From assembly GCA_009809945.1 (NCBI GenBank), contig WTPW01000362.1, positions 140,517 through 204,516 of the forward strand: DNA of 64,000 nt, written 5' to 3'. A program made the position numbers and the translations under genes. Below are positions 46,504 through 57,200 of this stretch, in pieces; the first letter of the stretch is position 1, and each line of letters starts with the position of its first letter. The DNA is from Gigaspora margarita (lineage: Eukaryota > Glomeromycota > Glomeromycetes > Diversisporales > Gigasporaceae). The notes beneath the pieces were generated by a model that was not told the DNA's origin, made no database searches, and saw nothing but the letters and a program-made list of their open reading frames with translations.

Positions 46504-47363
46504 CTGTATATTCCCGAAAATAAGCTACTCTGAAAATAAGCTACCCCCTGTTTTAATCCAAAAACGTAAAAACCTCTTTTACCCGAAAATAAGCTACCCC
46601 CATGATTGATGATGGTCGCTACATAGTAAAGGCTAAAATTTACTATGTTAATCGTTTATAATCGCTTAAGTAAACTTAATAAGGAGATCAAAATGCATAT
46701 ACTCTGAAATTTTCATGCAAATTGGAGAACTTTTTATTATTTGAGTTTTAATTTTTACGTTCGACGAAAAAATTAAAATTTTTAAAAAATATATACGACA
46801 AACGTAAAAATTAAAATTAAAATAATAAAAAGTTTTCCGATTTGTATGAAAATTTCGAAGTATATGCATTTTGATCTTCTTAATATATTTACTTAAGCGA
46901 TTTTGATCGATTTACATAGTAAAATTTGGACTTTAATATAATAACTACTTATGATTTCTAAAAATCTCTTTTACCCGAAAATAAGCAGGTGGCAATTATT
47001 TTGCCAACAATTACTTTACCAACATAACATTTCACCAACAATTTTCACTGACAAGTTCATTTTACTGATAGTTTATTTCACTAAAACTCATTTCACTGAC
47101 AAAGTAATTCTGATCATTGTCATTAGGGTCAGAGTAGGGTCAGGATAAAATTAGGGTTAAAGTTAGTATGCTTTTTTAAAAAAAACTTGTCAGTGAAATA
47201 AAACAAACTGTCAGTAAAATGAACTTGTTGGAGAATATTTGTCAGTAAAATGTTATGTCGGTGAAGTGATTGTTAGCGAAATAATATGGACCCAAATAAG
47301 CTACCCCATTTTTTTTACTTAAAATCACAAAAAAAAAGGTAGTTTATTTTTGGGAACCTATGG
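46504..47363. mobile_element. TA-flanked MITE, 860 bp, with nested element
   Basis: The ends CTGTATATTCCCGAAAATAAG and, inverted, CCATAGGTTCCCAAAAATAAA are flanked by TA (46,502-46,503; 47,364-47,365). AAATAAGCTACCCC recurs at both ends. A hairpin occupies about 46,655-46,910. The element 46,987-47,293 interrupts it. Related to 8,135-8,451 and 10,745-12,113. Confidence 0.82.
46987..47293. mobile_element. Nested 307-bp element with perfect 8-bp duplication
   Basis: AAATAAGC lies on both sides (46,979-46,986; 47,294-47,301). The ends AGGTGGCAATTATTTTGCC and, inverted, GGGTCCATATTATTTCGC continue into AACAATTAC/AACAATCAC. Interior repeats CACTGACAAGTTCATTTTAC in both orientations around a TTAGGGTCAGAGTAGGGTCA core. 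The duplication length suggests hAT-like transposition. Part of the same sequence occurs at about 12,330-12,520. Confidence 0.82.
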
Positions 47364-47365
47364 TA

Positions 47366-48365
47366 ATAATACTACAAATAACAAGAAATTTCAACAACAG
47401 CACTATTAGGCAATAACAAGCAATAATATCTACAAGAATAGTACCTATATATAACAATTTCTACAACAATGATATCTATTACAATAATATTTACAAGTGA
47501 CAAACTAACAGGCAAGACAAAGTCAACAGATGCCACAATCCTATATATATAAAAAGTTAGATTAGTAAAAAAAAACAAATAATACAAATAAAAATTCTTA
47601 TCTGTTATTTGTATATAGATATAGTATTAAATATGATAGGTGTATTTTATAATTATTGTTAAAATACTAGTACTTTTCTAACTAACTATAATTTATTTTG
47701 AAAATTTAATGTTAGAATTTTGATAATATAAAGGGGTGTCAATAGAAACCAGGCAAATCAAAAATTTTTCCAAATTGAGTTTCATGCTTAACTACTATAA
47801 AAACTTGTAAAGAATATTTTTTACTTTATTATAAACCTTTGATTAATTAATAAAATTTAAGATATTTGTATTTAAAAAATTTGGTTAAAAATTGATTATC
47901 CAACTTTGGAATAGATCATCCAATTTTAATTAGAATAGAAATAATTAACATTTATATTACATAACACTTTCTGATTAAGGCTAATCAAGGCTGTATAGAT
48001 CATTGTTTATATAAGTTTGTTTAACACAACACAAAAATCATATTATCTCAAAAATTCTAATTTACCAATTTTCTTGTTTCTATTAATGACTCTATATATC
48101 TAAAAATTAAATTATTAAGCTTTAAATTTTATTTCTCAACACTTTCTAATTAATTAAATCAAATATTTTATTACTATAGTAACAATACTAATATTTTATA
48201 TTCCTATTGTTATTTTTGCTTTAAAATCTTGGCATAGTAAAATCTTATTATAACAAAATTGCCAATGCAAAAAACCTTTTTAGGTACTGTATATAATTGC
48301 ACTAAATAATACTAAATTTAAATATTTAATATTTAATTTATTATTAGACCATACAAGTTATTTTT
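47366..48365. other. AT-rich sequence, no recognisable gene
   Basis: The first 200 bp is rich in ACAATAA words. Nothing else supported. Confidence 0.35.
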
Positions 48366-48379
48366 TGTTTTTATATTAC

Positions 48380-48568
48380 AATGAATTTATTTATTTTTTA
48401 TTTTTTATTATTTTTTATTTTTTATTTATTTTTTATTTTTTATTTATTTTTTTATTTTTTATTTATTTTTTTATTTTTTTATCTATTTTTTAATTTTTTA
48501 TTTATTTTTTTATTTTTTATTTATTTTTTTATTTTTTATTTATTTTTTATTTATTTTTTTATTTTTTA

Positions 48569-48600
<32 letters not shown>

Positions 48601-48630
48601 TTTTATTTATTTTTTTATTTTTTTTATTTG
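48380..48630. repeat. (TTTATTTATTTTT)n microsatellite
   Basis: About 250 bases of T runs separated by single A, forming a near-regular TTTATTTATTTTTTATTTT pattern. The open frame through it encodes only Phe/Leu/Tyr/Ile and is not a gene. Confidence 0.9.
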
Positions 48631-48763
48631 AATTAATTTATTTTGTAGCCCTAGATATATTTAGCTATATTTAAAAATTTTTATAATAACTTAAAATTTA
48701 CTAGAGTAATCCTATTATATTACCAAGCAAAATTCTTCTCTTATGAGTTTACTACAACTCCAA

Positions 48764-48815
48764 ATCTAACTCTAACCCTAACTCTAATTCTAACTCTAAT
48801 TCTAACTCTAATCTT
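48764..48815. repeat. Interstitial telomere-like tract
   Basis: About eight variants of the hexamer CTAACY (CTAACTCTAACCCTAACTC and on). One of several such short tracts in this window. Confidence 0.65.
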
Positions 48816-49395
48816 AAGTAAATAATTTTTGATGCATATTACTTATCTACAAAAATTTTTTAGCTATATTATATAGTATTCAATCAAAGTAATTAAAATA
48901 GTAAAAATCTTTTTAAATTTTTAAAAAATGGGTTGATTCTAGCAAAGGTTGCTTTAATAAAAAGTTGATTAAATCTAGTAAATTTTTTTATTTTAATTTT
49001 ATACTTTTATAAAATTAAAATAAAAAAATTTGTTAAATTGGATTAGATGGATGTTAAAAAATCTTACTAAAAGTTTCAAAAAATATTTAAAAAACTAAAA
49101 ATTAGAATAAAATTTTTTTCAACTTTAAACAAAGATTTGTTGACAGCTATTAATTCAAATTGATGAATTTTTTATTTTAATTCTATAAATATATAGATTT
49201 AAAACAAAAATCAAGAAATTGAATGGGTTGTTATTAAGAAAGTTTAATAAAAATTTTTAAAAAAATTAGCCATAGCATTTTGTTATAAATATCTAAACTT
49301 TGAACAAAAATTACTTGATACTTACTTGATCAAATTTGATTAGATAAATGCCAAGTAACTTTATTTAAAGTTTATGCATCTATAAAAATAAATGA

Positions 49396-49736
49396 CAGTC
49401 AAACCTCCATAAATGCAATGTGTACAGACAAGACTACAACATGCATTTAGAAAGGTATTATATTTAGGGAGAGCCAATTAAATTGCAGCTTTAAAGATTT
49501 GATTATTAAGGTTGTGTAACTTCTATTAAAAACTGTATAACCTAGCTTAAATACTAAAATTTGATTGGCTACATGCATTTAGGTGGTAGCATAATATAGA
49601 AAATTATTTGGAAGAATGTGCATTTACAGAATATAGAATGTGCATTTAGCACTAATTATTTCTTACAGACAAGACAAAAACGTGCATTTAGGGAGATATT
49701 GCATTTATGGAGGTTGCATTTATAGAGGTCTGACTG
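49396..49736. mobile_element. Diverged Tigger/pogo-like element, 341 bp (family T relative)
   Basis: The ends CAGTCAAACCTCCATAAATGC and, inverted, CAGTCAGACCTCTATAAATGC. TA follows on the right; the left flank is GA, so one copy of the dinucleotide has mutated. Subterminal GCATTTAGGGAGATATTGCAT words recur. Confidence 0.75.
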
Positions 49737-50399
49737 TACACCTAATTTTTTTTAAATTATTTATAGTTTGATCTCTCAATAATCACAGTCCATATAGTTA
49801 TATCTCTATATAAGTACGCAATATTGTGTAATGAACTTAAATATAGTAAAAAAACCTTATTATAGTCACAAACTACTTATAATTACTATTATCAAAAAAT
49901 TTAATTTTTTATCAATTTTATTAATAATAAATCCTCATTATAATTACAAATTTAGCTAAATATTGATTATAAATCTGATTGGCCAATATTCATATTCATG
50001 TTTATTTAAAATTTTCTATTAAAAATTCTTAAAGGTTTGATAGCAAATAACTTTGATATAGTTGACCAAATTGAATAAAACAACTGCCAAAATATTCATC
50101 TCAATAGACAATTCTATTAAGCCAAAGATTATTAATATCCAATTACAGGGCTCTAAGTAGTATTCCAAATCAAAAATTGATTAATCTAATTAATCAATTA
50201 ATAGACGATTAATCAATTAACTTTTCAAATATACGATTAATCAATTAATCTGATTAATGATTAATCAATCAATTAATTAATTAATTAATCCAATTAATCA
50301 ATTAGTCGATCAATTGATTAACTAACTAATTGACTAGTCGATTAACCAATTAGCTGATTAGTTAGTCAAAATCTGTATAAACTTTAAAATTTTCATAAC

Positions 50400-51240
50400 A
50401 GGTCGATTAAGAATTTTATTACAAATCAATACATAATACTATATGTAGTTAAAGTTGATTTGACACTATTATGATTTGAATTGTGATAACATTCTTGCTA
50501 ACTTGCTCATGTGTTGTATAACCAATCAAAAACATTAAAGTATGATAACATGATCATATTAGAAACTAAAATATACATAGATAGGTCAGGTTAATTATAA
50601 AATTACTAAAAATAGTAAGATCTGCAGAAAACCCTCAAAAATAAGCAAAAATTACTAAAAATAGAAAAGATCTACATAAAAACCCCCAAAATAAGCAAAC
50701 TAATACCTGACCTATCTATGTATATTTCGGGGTCCTATCATTAGGGTTCTGCAATTTGGTTTGATCTTCAAATATTTGAATCAAATATTTGATCAAATTC
50801 AAATTCAAATTTGACTATATATGATTTGATCAAATTCAAATCTAACCAAATTTTGATTTGATTTGACAAATATTTGATTTGATTTAAAAATTACTATTAA
50901 AAATTCAAATTCAAATCAAATTCAAATCCAAATATTTGAATCAAATTAAATTCAAATCAGGGTCAATTTGATTTGATCAAATTCAAATTGACCCAATATT
51001 TGATTTAATTTGAATTTGAGGAACTCTACCTATCATATTGCTACATAATCATGATTTTATTAGTTAGTAGATTGACATAAACTACGAATTACAAGAATCA
51101 TTAAAAAAATTAGTAATTATTAGTTAATCTGAATGGCCACAAATCCAACCAAAATTTGTGAATAATGGAAAATCTAGAAATCATTTATCTAAATTTTTAG
51201 TATAATATAATATATTCACTACTTTAATTATAACAAGATC
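50400..51240 (+). repeat. Dispersed repeat C, copy 3, with two inserts
   Basis: It matches copy 2 (TTACAAATCAATACATAATAC, GATAACATTCTTGCTAACTTG, then TAATCATGATTTTATTAG). It is interrupted by a palindromic segment at about 50,565-50,733 (arms with TATACATAGATAGGTCAGG) and by the hAT-like element 50,742-51,028. Confidence 0.6.
50742..51028. mobile_element. hAT-like MITE, 287 bp, perfect 8-bp duplication
   Basis: The ends TAGGGTTCTGCAATTTGG and, inverted, TAGAGTTCCTCAAATTC are flanked by identical CCTATCAT (50,734-50,741; 51,029-51,036). The body is AAATTCAAAT / ATTTGAATCAAAT repeats. Same family as 22,943-24,006. Confidence 0.92.
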
Positions 51241-52173
51241 TAATTTGAGAAGCTTAATTACAGTTAGGTACAACTTTATTACCCGGAGTAGCAATTCTAA
51301 ACAGGTAGAACTTCAGGCATAGCATTGCTTGTTTACAATACCTGTCTGATAACACATGATTAGTATTATTTTACTATATACAAGTAATCGATTATTGTAT
51401 TAAATCGATTAGTTGTTATAATCAAATAATTGAATAATCGATTTAATTGAATAATCAGTTAATCGATTATTCAATTATCGATTAATCAAGTATTTGATTA
51501 TACTAACTAATTTGATTAATCAATTAGTTGGTACAATTGATTTTTAATTGATTGGTTAAAAAAAATTTATCTGATTAATCAATTGCATTTTTTGATCTGA
51601 TTTGGAACACTAGCCCTAAAATTTTTAAGGATTTGTATCACTTTACATGTTTAAAAATTGATTAAATTTAAACCTCTGAGTAAATAATCTTAGCATTTTT
51701 AATTCAATTTGGATGGTTTTAGACTCTTTAGAATTATCTTACTTAGTCAACACACTTGAAGTTATTTATTAAAATTGGGTTACTGGATCAAAAGTTATTC
51801 ACTATCAAATATTTGGATTTTTTAATAATATTTCAAACATGCACAAATATATTACTTATTGGGTATTTTATTTATAGTCACACCTCTATACATTCACCAC
51901 AATAGAATAGAGTGTGACCAACTTGGTGATGATAGAAAGGTAAGACTGTAGGAATGTTTTCAACAATTGGCTATCCAATTATACTAATTTTTTTATTTTA
52001 ATTCTATATATTTACAAAATTAAAATACAAAAATTTTTACTAAATTAGAATGATACTTGTTAGAAAATCCTTAATTTTTAAAAAAATATAAAATAAATTA
52101 TTTATTTAATCTTTCAATAAAGATTTCTCAACAAGTATTGTTCTAAATTTAAAAAAAAATTTATTTAATTCAA

Positions 52174-52403
52174 GGAAAAACTTATTTGTAACAGCCTGTT
52201 GCATGCTTATTTGTAACAGCCCATAAGGCCACATTAATATTAAAGTAGAGTTAGATTAGGGTTAGGGTCAAGATTAATACGGAATTGCGAGAGGATCATT
52301 TTTTGTTAGAAGTGCAATAAGTGTTGTCTTAGTAAAATTTTGAGTTAGAACTAAAGGCTGTTACAAATAAGCATGTAACAGGCTGTTACAAATAACATTA
52401 TCC
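52174..52403. mobile_element. Mutator-like foldback MITE, 230 bp, 9-bp duplication
   Basis: The 9-mer TTAATTCAA flanks it exactly (52,165-52,173; 52,404-52,412). The ends GGAAAAACTTATTTGTAACAG and, inverted, GGATAATGTTATTTGTAACAG continue into CCTGTTRCATGCTTATTTG. A GG-start and 9-bp duplication are typical of Mutator-like elements. The centre holds GGGTTAGGGTCAAG. Confidence 0.85.
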
Positions 52404-53050
52404 TTAATTCAATAAGTATATAGAACTAAAATAAAAAAATTTTTATCAAAATTGAATAGATAATTGTTGAGAAACTTTACTAAATAGTTTAGAAAAATAT
52501 TAGCTGTAGTTTTTTTTTTATAAATATCTAAACTTTGAATAAAGATTATCTAGCACTCATTTGGTCAAATTTGATTAATTTTTTATTTTAATTCTATAAA
52601 CTTATAGAATTAAATTGATCAAATTTGATCAAGTGAGTGCTGAGTAATCATTGTTCAAAGTTTAGGCGCTTATAAAAAAAATGCTGTGGTTAATTTTTTA
52701 AAAAAATTTTTATTAACTTTCTCAATGACAACCCATCCAATTTTGATGATTTTTTTTATTATGATTCTATAAACTTACAGAATTAAAATAAAAGAAACAT
52801 TAAATTTGAATCGATGATTGTTGGAAATCTTCACATAAAGTTAAAAAAAGAAAATTTACCTCAATTTTTAGTTTTTTTCTAAGATGTTTGAATGTTCTTT
52901 AGTGAAGATTTTTCAACACCTATCTTACCAAATTCGATGAATTTTTTTATTTTAATTCTATAAATATATAGAATTAAAATAAAAAAAATTTGCTGAGTTT
53001 AATCAACTCTTTATTGAGTAATCTTTGCTAGAATAAAAAAAAAATTCAAA

Positions 53051-53996
53051 AATTTGAAAGAATCTTCAATGTTTTGACTGCTTTGATTGGATGCCACATC
53101 ACGTGACCGGAAAATGTTTTATGGGTGAGCGTCATTGCTACATGTAGCAAATAAATTTAAAACGAAAATCTGCATTTTCTATTCAACCTTCTAACCTTCA
53201 AAACCCCACTTATACTTGTTTAATATATTCCACTAAAACTAACCTCTAACCCTAACCCCTAACCCTAAAAAATGCACTCCAAAAAAATTTAATTTTCGAG
53301 ATTTTATACTATAATTTCATTTTAATCTGAATTTCATTATACTCTGTCACAATTATTTTTATTTTATTTATCTTTATTTATTTTATATTTTTTTTTGTTT
53401 TTAAAAAAGTTAATATTTCGTCATTATCGGACAATGTCGTGAAATTAGAGTTCTATCGGAGTGGAAATGAATAAAATGACAAAAATTAAATCGAATAACT
53501 GGCACAATTGGCGCTCAAAAAAAAAATAAATAAATAAAAAAAAAAAATGAAGAATTGAATAAAATGTGGTTATGTAACGCAAAGCAAAAAAAAAACAACT
53601 TTGCGCAATTTTAGAGAAGTTCGCTGTAAAAAGAGTTGACTTGCTTATTTTTAACAAGTTGCTATATAAATATCTTCTATCAATTCAACGTAGCTTTTCA
53701 ATCGTAAACTGGTAATAAATACAAGCTAATTTCTATCAAGGAAACGAGTGTAGTAGTAGAATATTAAGGGTACAATTTAAAGCAATATATTCAACTTTTT
53801 TTTTTTAACAAAGTTACGGATAAAAATTTATTATGCCTTCAAGAATCTTAATATTTCTTTGTACTGAATTATTATAAAAAAGGTTAAGACTTTAAATCAG
53901 AGTTCATTACGTTATATTCAGAGTCAACGTATCAGGTATAGATCTCAGTTTTTTTTCAGTAATATGTTTAAATAATTAATTGTTAATAAACAGTAG
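53051..53996. other. Boundary region between repeat tract and genes
   Basis: Composition becomes less AT-skewed, with unique-looking sequence (CACGTGACCGG near 53,100). CCTCTAACCCTAACCCCTAA (about 53,241) is a telomere-like tract. The small minus-strand frame 53,445-53,657 shows no domain. It may hold the 3' UTR and polyadenylation signals of the kinase gene (for example ATAATAAA on the minus strand near 53,830). Confidence 0.4.
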
Positions 53997-54203
53997 GTTT
54001 ATTTAGGTTAACATTTATTAATATACAAATAAATTTAAACCACTGAAAATGTCTATAACAATAAAGTTTATTTAGTTTAACATTTATTAATATACAAATA
54101 AATTTAAACCACTGAAAATGTCTATAATAATAAAGTTTATTTAGGTTAACATTTATTAATATACAAATAAATTTAAACCACTGAAAATGTCTATAATAAT
54201 AAA
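53997..54203. repeat. Three tandem 69-bp units overlapping the kinase stop codon
   Basis: Units start at 53,997, 54,066 and 54,135 with GTTTATTTAGGTTAACATTT and are almost identical. The third unit runs through the stop codon (54,191-54,193) into the last codons of the kinase-LRR gene, so the duplications extend the 3' UTR. The near identity indicates recent expansion, and copy number may vary between strains. Confidence 0.88.
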
Positions 54204-57200
54204 GTTAAAGTAGTAGTTTTACTTTGCGATTTAAAAGTTTGTTCTTCAAGACCCAATCCATTATTTTCAAGGTCTAAAAGAGTTAATGTAGTATTTTTAT
54301 TAAGTGCATTAACTAATGCTTTTCCTCCTTCAGTGCCAAGTCCATTATTACCAAGATTTAAAAATTTCAAAGTAGTATTTTTGCAAAGAGCATTTGCCAA
54401 TGCTTTTCCGCCTTCAGGGCCAAGTTGATTATTTTGAAGATCTAAAGAAGTTAAAATAGTGTTTTTGCAAAGTGCTTCGGCTAAAATTTTTCCTCCTTCA
54501 AAACCAAGTCTATTATCTCTAAGAATTAAAGAAACTAAGGAAGAATTTTCTCCTAGAGCTGTTGCTAGTGTTTTTCCTCCCGTTAAACCAACTTCATTAC
54601 ATCTAAGATTTAAATAATTTAGAGTATTATTTTTACGAATAGCTTCAGCTAAAGCTATTAATGCCTTTCCTCCTTCAGAACCAAGATTATTTTCCCTAAG
54701 ATTTAAAGACTTTAGAGTAGAATTTTTACAAATGGCCTCTGCTAATACTTTTCCCCCTTCATGACCAAGTATATTATTTTCCAAATTCAAAGAAATCAAA
54801 ATTTTGTTTACGCAAAGAGTTTCTGCGAACGCTTTTCCTCCTTTAGGGCCAAGATTATTAAATCCAAGATCTAAAGAAGTCAAAATTTTATTTTTACAAA
54901 TAGCTCTTGCTAAAAGTTTACCACCTTCAGAATCTATTTCATTCCATTGGACATTTAGCAATGTTAAAGAGGTATTTTTATAAAGAGCATCTGCTAACGC
55001 TTTTACACCTTCAAACCCAAGTTTATTTGATCCAAGATTTAAAGAAGTCAGAGTAGTGTTTTTGCAAAGAACGTTTGCAAGTGCTTTGCCTCCTTTTGGA
55101 CCTAGTTTATTACCATAAAGTTCTAGAGAAGTTAGAAAATTGTTTTTGTAAAGAGCTTCTGCTAACAATTTTCCTTCTTCACATTCAAAGTTATTACCAC
55201 TAAGATTTAAAGAAGTTAGTGTTGCATTTTTTTGAAGCGCCTCGGCTAACGCCTTTCCGCCTTTGGAACCAAGTTGATTATGTTCAATATTCAAATCGGT
55301 CAGTTTAGTATCACTACATAGAGCTTCTGCTAATGCCTTTCCTCCCTCCGAACCAAGTTTATTAAAACCAATATTTAATAACAATAAAGTGGTATTTTTG
55401 CAAAGAGCTTTTGCTAATTCTTTTCCTCCATTAGAACCAAGTCCATTTTTAGAAAGACATAAAGAAACTATGTTAATGTTTTTGCAAAGAACATTTGTCA
55501 ATTCACTTAATTTTTTGTCATCGAGGTGTATAGAAATATTCCAAATTGAGGCATTTTGTATATCTTCATTATTATGTTGATTATCTTCAAGAATTTCTTT
55601 ATAAATTTTTGATGATTCGATGTATTTGCCCTTAGTAAAAAATTCAAGCGCTTTTTTTCTCTTATTCAGAAGTGTATTATTATTATTGATTGAATGATCT
55701 GGAGTTTCAATATTTTTTGAATTTTCGTTTGGAAAATATTGATTCGAAGTTTCATTAGGAATCTTATTCGATGTTTCATTAAGAATATGATGATTTGAAG
55801 TCTCATTATTATTAAGAGCATGCTGACCTGAAGTTTCACTATGAATATGTTGATTTGAAGTTTCATTAGTAGTATGTTGATTTGAAGTTTTATTAGGAAT
55901 ATTTTGAGTTGAAGTTTTGTTAATAATATGTTGATTTATAGTTTCGTTAGGAATACGGTTATTTGAAGTTGAAATTTTATTAAATGGTTCACTAAGAAAA
56001 AAATGATTATTTGTAGTTGAAACATCTAACGAAGTTTCATTAGCGATATTATTTGAAATTGAAACATCATTAGATTTGTCATTAGTGATATAACTATTTG
56101 AAGCTGAAGCTTCATAAAACGTTTCATTAGGGATATTATTATTTGAAGTTGAAGCTTCGTCCGGAATAAAGCTCGAAGCTGATGTTTCGTTGGTAATATG
56201 ATGACTTGAATTTTCATTAGGAGGTTGTTTGTTTAAAGTTTCTTTAGGAATATGTTGATTTGAAGTTTCGTTGAGAAGCCGATTTAATGTTGTGAGAATT
56301 AATTTTGCTTCGGAACGTACAGTAGGATCACTATCCCAACATTTTTCGTAAAGTTCAATATATTGAGATGGCGTTCCTTCTATGGGATCCTCTCTTAGTC
56401 CATTGCATATTTGAACCGGAAGTGATAAATTAGGAATTGATTGGTATGGTGATTTTCCACTTGAAATTTCCCAGAGAATTATACCGAAACTATATATGTC
56501 TGATCGTTTATCACGCTTATAGTTAGGGATAAGAAAGCATTGAGGTTCTATATAAGCTATCATTCCATTAAAGCCTGAATTTGAAGCAATAGATATAGAC
56601 GTAGACTTTTCATTTATCTGTTTTGACAAACCAAAATCAGCAATCTTTGGTTGTTCTTGATGAATTAGAATATTCTTTGAATGCTGAGAAATGTATAATA
56701 TGAGCAATATGAATGATATTACTAGAATTTACGAATTAAAAAAAAAAATTATAAAATTTTACACTCTACCCTCGTTATAACAAATTGGTCAGGAAAGAAA
56801 TTTTCATCTTTTATAATAAATATACGCTACAATAGCAATAATTTTAAATTGTTTATACGTAGAATAACTCCATTATAATGAGAAACCCGTTCTAACGGGT
56901 CCGTTATAACGAGAATAGAGTTATAATGTAATACACCTACAAGGTCGCGATGAACAATGTCATTATTATGTAAATACATTAGACCACCCAATATTTTTTT
57001 GGCCATACGTAATTTATTCGTCCATTGCAGGGTTATAAAGTTTTTTTCCAAGTATTCCCGTAAATTCCCACTTTCAGCAAATTGTAAAATCATATTATAA
57101 TATCCATGATTATCTAAATAATAAATGGTCAGAATTATTGTCATTTTATGCCTACAAAAGCTAAAATTAAAGATACCTTTCGTGACTCCATAGAAACCAA

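Larger units (their letters stand above)
50146..51616. repeat. Inverted AATCGATTAATC repeat blocks around nested inserts
   Basis: The left block (50,150-50,360) and right block (51,370-51,610) are mirror-related: AGTATTCCAAATCAAAAATTG on the left matches the inverse of the right end (AGTGTTCCAAATCAGATCAAA), and both contain long runs of TTAATCAATTAATCGATTAA. Probably a single foldback element whose middle is filled by repeat C and MITEs. Target duplication not found. Confidence 0.55.
48940..53050. repeat. Array of hairpin units, broken by later insertions
   Basis: Hairpins with stem TTTTATTTTAATTCTATAAA and its inverse occur near 49,005, 49,190, 52,010, 52,600, 52,770 and 52,965, separated by variants of ACTTTGAACAAAGATT and TTGTTGAGAAACTTTACTAAA. 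The array is interrupted at about 49,390-51,950 by several elements and at 52,174-52,403 by a MITE. No coding region is seen. Confidence 0.7.

Noticed and set aside
48381-48674. 97-codon hydrophobic open frame
   Set aside because: Translation of a TTTATTTATTTTT microsatellite.
53235-53275. CTAACCCTAACCCC as a chromosome end
   Set aside because: Only a few repeats, with unique genes continuing beyond it. Interstitial, not a telomere.
55389-56217. Frames antisense or out of frame with the kinase-LRR exon
   Set aside because: They arise from the repetitive coding sequence and have no features of their own.
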